A DNA stretch of 11,135 nt, taken from positions 30,125 to 41,259 of the forward strand of contig MU070376.1 in assembly GCA_002284615.2 (NCBI GenBank), written 5' to 3'. Below are positions 7,558 to 11,135 of the stretch, one piece after another; within the stretch, counting starts at the first letter, position 1; the number at the start of each line of letters is the position of its first letter. Origin of the DNA: Dunaliella salina (taxonomy: Eukaryota > Chlorophyta > Chlorophyceae > Chlamydomonadales > Dunaliellaceae). The notes below the pieces were generated by a model. That model ran no database searches. It was not told where the DNA came from and saw only the letters and a list, made by a program, of their open reading frames with translations. Made by a program: the position numbers and the translations under genes.

Positions 7558-8507
7558 CTTTTGTGCGCATCATCCAGCACTGCCTTGAGGAGCATGGCAC
7601 GGCTGCTGAGGATGCTCTGGTGCAGCTGCACCTTCAGCGCTGCCATGTGGTGGGGAGGCGGAGGCGGGCCCCAGGTGGGCCCTGCGTTCCTTCTCTGTCC
7701 CATTCCTCTACCTTTTGTGCCAGCTCCGGCACCTGCCACAGTAGACGCAGACAGTTGCTCAGCAGCACCCAAGGCCCCGCTGGCTGTACTCGCACCGGCA
7801 TTTGCACCAGCTGTGTGTTCCACGTGGGTCTGGCTGGTGGTGGTGAGTGTGGTTGCCCCTTGGGTTTGCTGTGACAGGGATTCTGCGTCGTTTAGCGGAG
7901 ACCAAGAGGGAGGTGCGCCCCGGGCGCGTTTCCGCAGCAACAGCCGTGTTGCGTGTCGAGGGAGGTGATGGGAGGGGAGGGGCGGATGGGCCGACGAAGG
8001 TGCACCCGTCGCTGCAGGTACTGCAGGGGCAGGAGAGGCCCCGGCAGGAGGGGGCGGGCCGTGGATGTGCGCACGGCCAGCAATCTGCAGCAGCGTGTCG
8101 ATGGAGGGTGGGGAGGAGGGGGGCTGTGTGGCAGTTGTGGAGGTGGTGCTGGCTTCTCCAGGGAGGCCGGGCTTCACAGTACCCTGCTGGCAAGTGCCAG
8201 CAACAGCTGCCGCCGACTGGGCTAGGTGAGTACGCGTGCGATGCGCAGCAGTGGCTAGTTGTGAGAGTATGAGGTGTGCGCTGCTGCTGCTGTTGCTGGT
8301 GGCACTGTCCCCATTCGCGAGCGGGCTCTGCGCCTGCTGTTGACTCTGCTGCCGTTGTTGGAGGCGTAGGTGGGTGAGGGCGGGCATCAGCAGCACCCTG
8401 GCGGCGCCCGTAGGTGGGCTGGGATGATGGTCAAGTTGATACGGTTGGGAGTTTGCAGCAGCGGCAAGGGGGAGAAGTGGGGCAAGGGTGCGGGCTTCCC
8501 AGCCGCC
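7558..8507 (-). CDS. Long exon: Pro/Ser/Gln-rich linker ending in repeat module copy D
   Basis: The acceptor is strong: a pyrimidine-rich run (TTTGCTTTCCCTCTCTTT) leads to GTACAG|GGC at phase 0. The donor is AAAAG|GTGCGT at phase 2. The 950-nt exon encodes GGWEARTLAPLLPL at its start, a Gln-rich stretch (LRLQQRQQSQQQAQ), Ser/Thr/Ala/Pro-rich low-complexity sequence with PPSSPPS and GPPPPAG, and a basic patch (RLLLRKRARG). It ends with the module NAGPTWGPPPPPHHMAALK followed by the helix VQLHQSILSSRAMLLKAVLD. The body looks disordered; the terminal module is the conserved part, repeated three more times downstream. Hidden introns within the exon are possible because low-complexity sequence stays open easily. 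Confidence 0.6.
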
Positions 8508-8649
8508 CTGTACGCTCAAAGAGAGGGAAAGCAAACAAGCCAGAGTTCAGTTCAGATGACCAAAAAATGTATGTTATGGTTTGAGGAGCATGCTCTATCT
8601 GGCCCCTGTACCTATTTGGAAAGCTCGCTTGATCTGGCCCCTATACCTG

Positions 8650-9275
8650 ACACGCAGTGAGGTCTGATTGACCACCTGACAAAAAAAAAGGTCTGATGGA
8701 CCTCCTGACAAAAAATAAGGTCTAATTGGCCTCGTGACGCGCAATGAGGTCTAATTGACCGCCTGACATGCAGTGAGGACTTCCTGGCCACCTAACATGC
8801 CATGAGGTGTAATTGACATCCTGAAGTGCAGTGAGGTCTACTTGACCACCTGACATGTAGTGAGGCCTACTTATCCTGATGCGCAGTGCAGGCTGACATG
8901 CATGGAGGGCTGATCGATCACTGATAATACAGTGAGGTACAGTTGACCACCTGGCATGCAGTGAAGCCTACTTGACCGCTTGATGTGCAGTGAGGTCAAA
9001 TCGACCATTTGACATGCAGTGAAGTCTACTTGACCACCTGACATGCAGTGAGGCCCAAGTGACCAAATGACATGGAGTGAGCTCTAACATACATTGAGGC
9101 CTGATCAATCACTTGAAATACAGTGAGGTACAGTTGACCACCTGGCACGCAGTGAAGCCTACTTGACCAAATGACATGCTGTGAGGTCTGACCGATCACT
9201 TAAAATATAGTGAGGTCTACTTGACTACCTGACATGCAGTGAGGTCTACTTGACCACTTCACATGCAGTGTGGCA
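8650..9275. repeat. 29-30 bp minisatellite, about 20 degenerate units, 191-bp higher-order period
   Basis: The consensus unit is built from GAGGTCTACTTGACCACC and TGACATGCAGT, 29 bp. Units at the left end have A-runs. A longer block containing GTGAGGTACAGTTGACCACC and then TGGCATGCAGTGAAGCC begins near 8931 and again near 9122, 191 bp apart, so part of the array was amplified as a multi-unit block. The array lies in the predicted intron 10322-8508. Confidence 0.9.
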
Positions 9276-9279
9276 GCAT

Positions 9280-9875
9280 GTGGTGGTGGTGCCTCATGGT
9301 GGCTACCCTGCCGGAGCACGAGCTTTCTTTGGGACACAACCTTCAGACCTGGCTCTTAGAAAGGCTGCTCTGCTTGCTAGACTGTGTCATCCAGTCCACA
9401 GGAATCCATGACTTGGAAAAGTTACAAAAACAGGTTCACAAGTATGCTTCAGGGAGAGGCTGGAGCACCACTGCAAAGTTGGTTTAGAACAGCTTTTAAC
9501 TGCCTAGCTGAAACATTCTATTAGCTAACCGCAAATACCATGGTGTAGAAAAACAAAAATAAAATACGATTACGAGTATTCTGGTTTCACCTTTGGGAAC
9601 CTGTAAAAAATGATCTAATTAAATCAAACAAAGCACTGTTTTTCTCCCTTGCACACAAGCAGGGACCACTGGAAGGGATTGGTTTGAAATTTGCAGCAGT
9701 GGCATGGAAACGAAACGAGCTCAGTTGTTGTGGCATGGATATAGATTAAGTGAAGTTGTTTTGCGCAGGTGCAATGGTCCAACAACCATGAAGCATCTTT
9801 AAGCTCCTGCTAATTAGGCTGATTTTGCTGAGAAACACAGTTTGCCAGGGCGCATCCTTTCACATAAAACTGACA
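9280..9875. other. Intron sequence, no gene assigned
   Basis: The first 200 nt are balanced in composition and hold a plus-strand open frame (9263-9487) containing LLDCVIQSTGIHDLEKLQKQ. It starts inside the minisatellite, so its ATG is not credible as a native start. It could be an eroded mobile-element fragment, without proof. From 9490 to 9840 the sequence is AT-rich and unremarkable apart from the TAATTAGGCTGATTT motif at 9811, which is part of the duplication described separately. Confidence 0.4.
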
Positions 9876-9948
9876 CCCCCCCCCCCCCCCCCCCCCCCCC
9901 CCCACCCCCCCCCCCCCCCACACCCCCCCCCACACACCCCCACACACA

Positions 9949-10010
<62 letters not shown>

Positions 10011-10012
10011 CA
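9876..10012. repeat. Poly-C tract followed by (CA)n
   Basis: Long C runs with occasional A from 9876 to about 9940, then CA dinucleotides to about 10003 and a CGCACACACAG tail. The minus-strand transcript would carry (GT)n followed by a long G run downstream of the duplicated exon. G runs of this length can form quadruplex structures. Confidence 0.95.
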
Positions 10013-10043
10013 GAGGCGTACAAATATACAGATAAGCTCACGC

Positions 10044-10157
10044 CTGCAGCGCAGCAGGCGCAGCTTCTCGCGCCTGCTTGGCTGCCGCTTTGAGGCCAGG
10101 CACAACATCGGCAGGTGAGCGGGCCAGGAGCGCCCCACCTTTAATCTTTTTCAGTAG
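10044..10157 (-). CDS. Duplicate of the Ala-rich exon end, possible alternative exon (38 codons)
   Basis: The core 10137-10044 is a near copy of the end of the exon at 10574-10323, encoding GALLARSPADVVPGLKAAAK and continuing to APAALQ. A phase-0 acceptor is available at TTAG just upstream, which would add a short LLKKIKG lead; this site has little pyrimidine tract. The donor position corresponds to the sister exon's donor but reads CAG|GCGTGA instead of CAG|GTGTGA, so use requires a GC-AG intron. GC donors are a known minor class. Including it adds 38 codons in frame; skipping it leaves the frame intact. It may be an alternative exon or a decaying copy. Confidence 0.35.
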
Positions 10158-10322
10158 CTAATTAGGCTGATTTGGCTGTGAAATGTGCTTTGCCAGGCCT
10201 CCATCTTTTCACATTTCACAGCCTTCTAACTCCCGAATACACACCCCATCCCCCCAACCCCCACACCCACATCCATACCCACACCCACACACAGGTATGC
10301 TCAAAAACACACAAATTCACAC

Positions 10323-10574
10323 CTGCAGCGCAGCAGGCGCAGCATCTCGCGCCTGCTTGGCTGCCGCTTTGAGGCCAGGCACAACGTCAGCAGGTGAGCG
10401 GGCCAGGAGCGCCCCAGCGTCTTCTTCATCTGCTGCAGGTGCTGGTGCTGGTGCTGCTGCTGCTGCTGTGGCTGATTGCACCGGCCCTCTCTTATGTGCT
10501 GCAGGTTGTTGCACATGCTTTGGAGGCGGCATGTCTGCTCCAGCCCAAAACAGGTCCTTGCGGGAGTAGGGCTC
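10323..10574 (-). CDS. Exon, Ala/Pro-rich leader segment (84 codons, phase 0-0)
   Basis: The exon opens after a GTAG acceptor preceded by a GT-rich stretch and closes at CTGCAG|GTGTGA. It begins EPYSRKDLFWAGADMPPP, runs through an Ala/Pro low-complexity stretch, then an acidic patch (ADEEDAG), and ends in an Ala-rich helix containing VVPGLKAAAKQAR. The strongest evidence is a second copy of its last third near 10044-10137. Two of the three substitutions seen in the shared core are synonymous in this frame (GCT GAC versus GCC GAT) and the third is Asp/Glu. In the alternative open frame the same changes alter residues. An exon further upstream must exist but was not identified. Family unknown. 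Confidence 0.55.
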
Positions 10575-11042
10575 CTACGTGCACACACAGAATGACACCC
10601 TGGGCGGCAAAGGGTTGCACAGGTCATTTTTGAATGCCCCAACGGGTCCAAAGCGGCTGAGCCACACCATATGCGAAGCAAATATTACAGGGCAACATCT
10701 ACATCACAAAAGTACTCCATTGTATGGCAGTGGTTTTAAAAGAAACGCAACAATCGTGCATCGATGGCCTAGAGCTGCCTCTCCAAAGAGAAGCAAAGGA
10801 TAGGACATGCGCCACAGGATATGCCTGAGCCCAACCAAGACCCATCTTTCAAAGACGGTACGGAGGATGTTGCTTCGTTTAAAACAGGAATTTCTCGACC
10901 AGTGAAGGGGGATGCTTGAATAGACATCGCTACCTGTTTCTGTGGGCCCAACAGCATTCTGCACTCAACTCCTAGAGTCTCTAGAAGTTTTGAGAGACCC
11001 CACTCCCAATGATGTAGAATAACTTTGATTATAAGCAAGATA
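10575..11042. other. Upstream region, no exon assigned
   Basis: This should be an intron or the 5' part of the minus-strand gene. Open frames exist on both strands (minus 10964-10704, plus 10579-10803), but none has repeats, composition or splice sites that single it out. A mobile-element remnant is possible and unproven. Confidence 0.35.
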
Positions 11043-11067
11043 GCGCATGTGTGCGCGTGCGCGCGCA

Positions 11068-11135
<68 letters not shown>
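11043..11135. repeat. Alternating purine-pyrimidine tract with 30-bp perfect palindrome, then (CA)n to the edge
   Basis: From 11043 to the window end purines and pyrimidines alternate without a break. The palindrome 11048-11077 is centred between 11062 and 11063, with arms of GT and GC steps. The (CA)n part continues to the window edge, so its full length is unknown. Confidence 0.95.

Larger units (their letters stand above)
6853..7690 (-). repeat. Four-copy tandem duplication of a module exon plus its intron
   Basis: Copy donors lie at 7558, 7331, 7100 and 6853, spaced 227, 231 and 247 bp. Homology covers the exon and much of the intron between D, C and B (shared GCTGAGGCGAGTCA and GGCATGCATGTGTGGGGCAG). 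This shows unequal duplication of an exon-intron unit rather than conservation of coding sequence alone. Copy A is the oldest by divergence. Confidence 0.9.
9811..10420. repeat. Tandem duplication carrying an exon and a C/CA-rich spacer
   Basis: TAATTAGGCTGATTT followed by TTTGCCAGG and a CATCCTTTTCACA-like stretch occurs at 9811 and at 10159. The Ala-rich exon end follows each, at 10044-10137 and 10323-10416. Between these anchors the left copy has a poly-C plus (CA)n expansion of about 140 bp. The right copy has only about 55 bp of CA/C-rich sequence. The two copies therefore share both ends but differ in spacer length. Confidence 0.88.

Noticed and set aside
7105..7968. Plus-strand open frames over the module array (CIQHCLEEHGTAAEDALV-type)
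   Set aside because: Differences between copies are synonymous in the minus frame and alter residues in the plus frame; plus frames lack matching splice sites.
8650..9275. CRISPR-like array (29-bp regularly spaced repeats)
   Set aside because: Units are contiguous and degenerate with no unique spacers, and the context is eukaryotic introns.

Overview
The window looks like nuclear DNA of a eukaryote, most likely a green alga of the Dunaliella/Chlamydomonas kind. Base composition is mixed. There are long (CA)n, poly-C and (CTG)n tracts, several minisatellites, and short exons bounded by donors of the GTGCGT/GTGAGC/GTGTGA type. No bacterial operon, ribosome-binding site, tRNA, rRNA or CRISPR array was seen. 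The lineage is inferred from style only; no marker gene is present.

Nearly everything that reads as protein lies on the minus strand and fits one multi-exon gene transcribed from high to low coordinates. In transcript order the proposed exons are 10574-10323, (optional duplicate 10157-10044), 8507-7558, 7462-7331, 7261-7100, 7005-6853, 5619-4213, 2615-2279, 1639-1574, 1520-1440, 1222-1088 and 844-719 (stop TAA). I checked by hand that the junction phases agree. Without the optional duplicate the exons total 3801 nt, exactly 1267 codons including the stop. The 5' end of the gene lies beyond the window or was not found. The predicted protein has an Ala/Pro-rich leader, a Pro/Ser/Gln-rich linker, a module repeated up to four times (Pro-rich stretch plus amphipathic helix), a roughly 470-residue Gln/Glu/Arg coiled coil, a poly-Q segment, and a short charged helical and basic C-terminus. 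I recognise no family.

Two local exon duplications stand out. One is a four-copy array of a phase 2-2 module between 6853 and 7690. The other is an Ala-rich exon present twice near 10044 and 10323. In both, the copies differ mainly at synonymous positions or by whole-codon indels in the proposed frame, which supports real coding on the minus strand.

The introns and flanks are filled with repeats: a 51-bp minisatellite (3170-3890), a 188-bp higher-order satellite (5619-6260) that supplies the acceptor of the large Q-rich exon, a roughly 29-bp minisatellite (8650-9275) with a 191-bp higher-order period, four long (CA)n tracts all in the same orientation, and a 30-bp perfect palindrome in a Z-DNA-prone tract at the right edge. 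Everything rests on reading the sequence; splice sites are predictions without transcript evidence.
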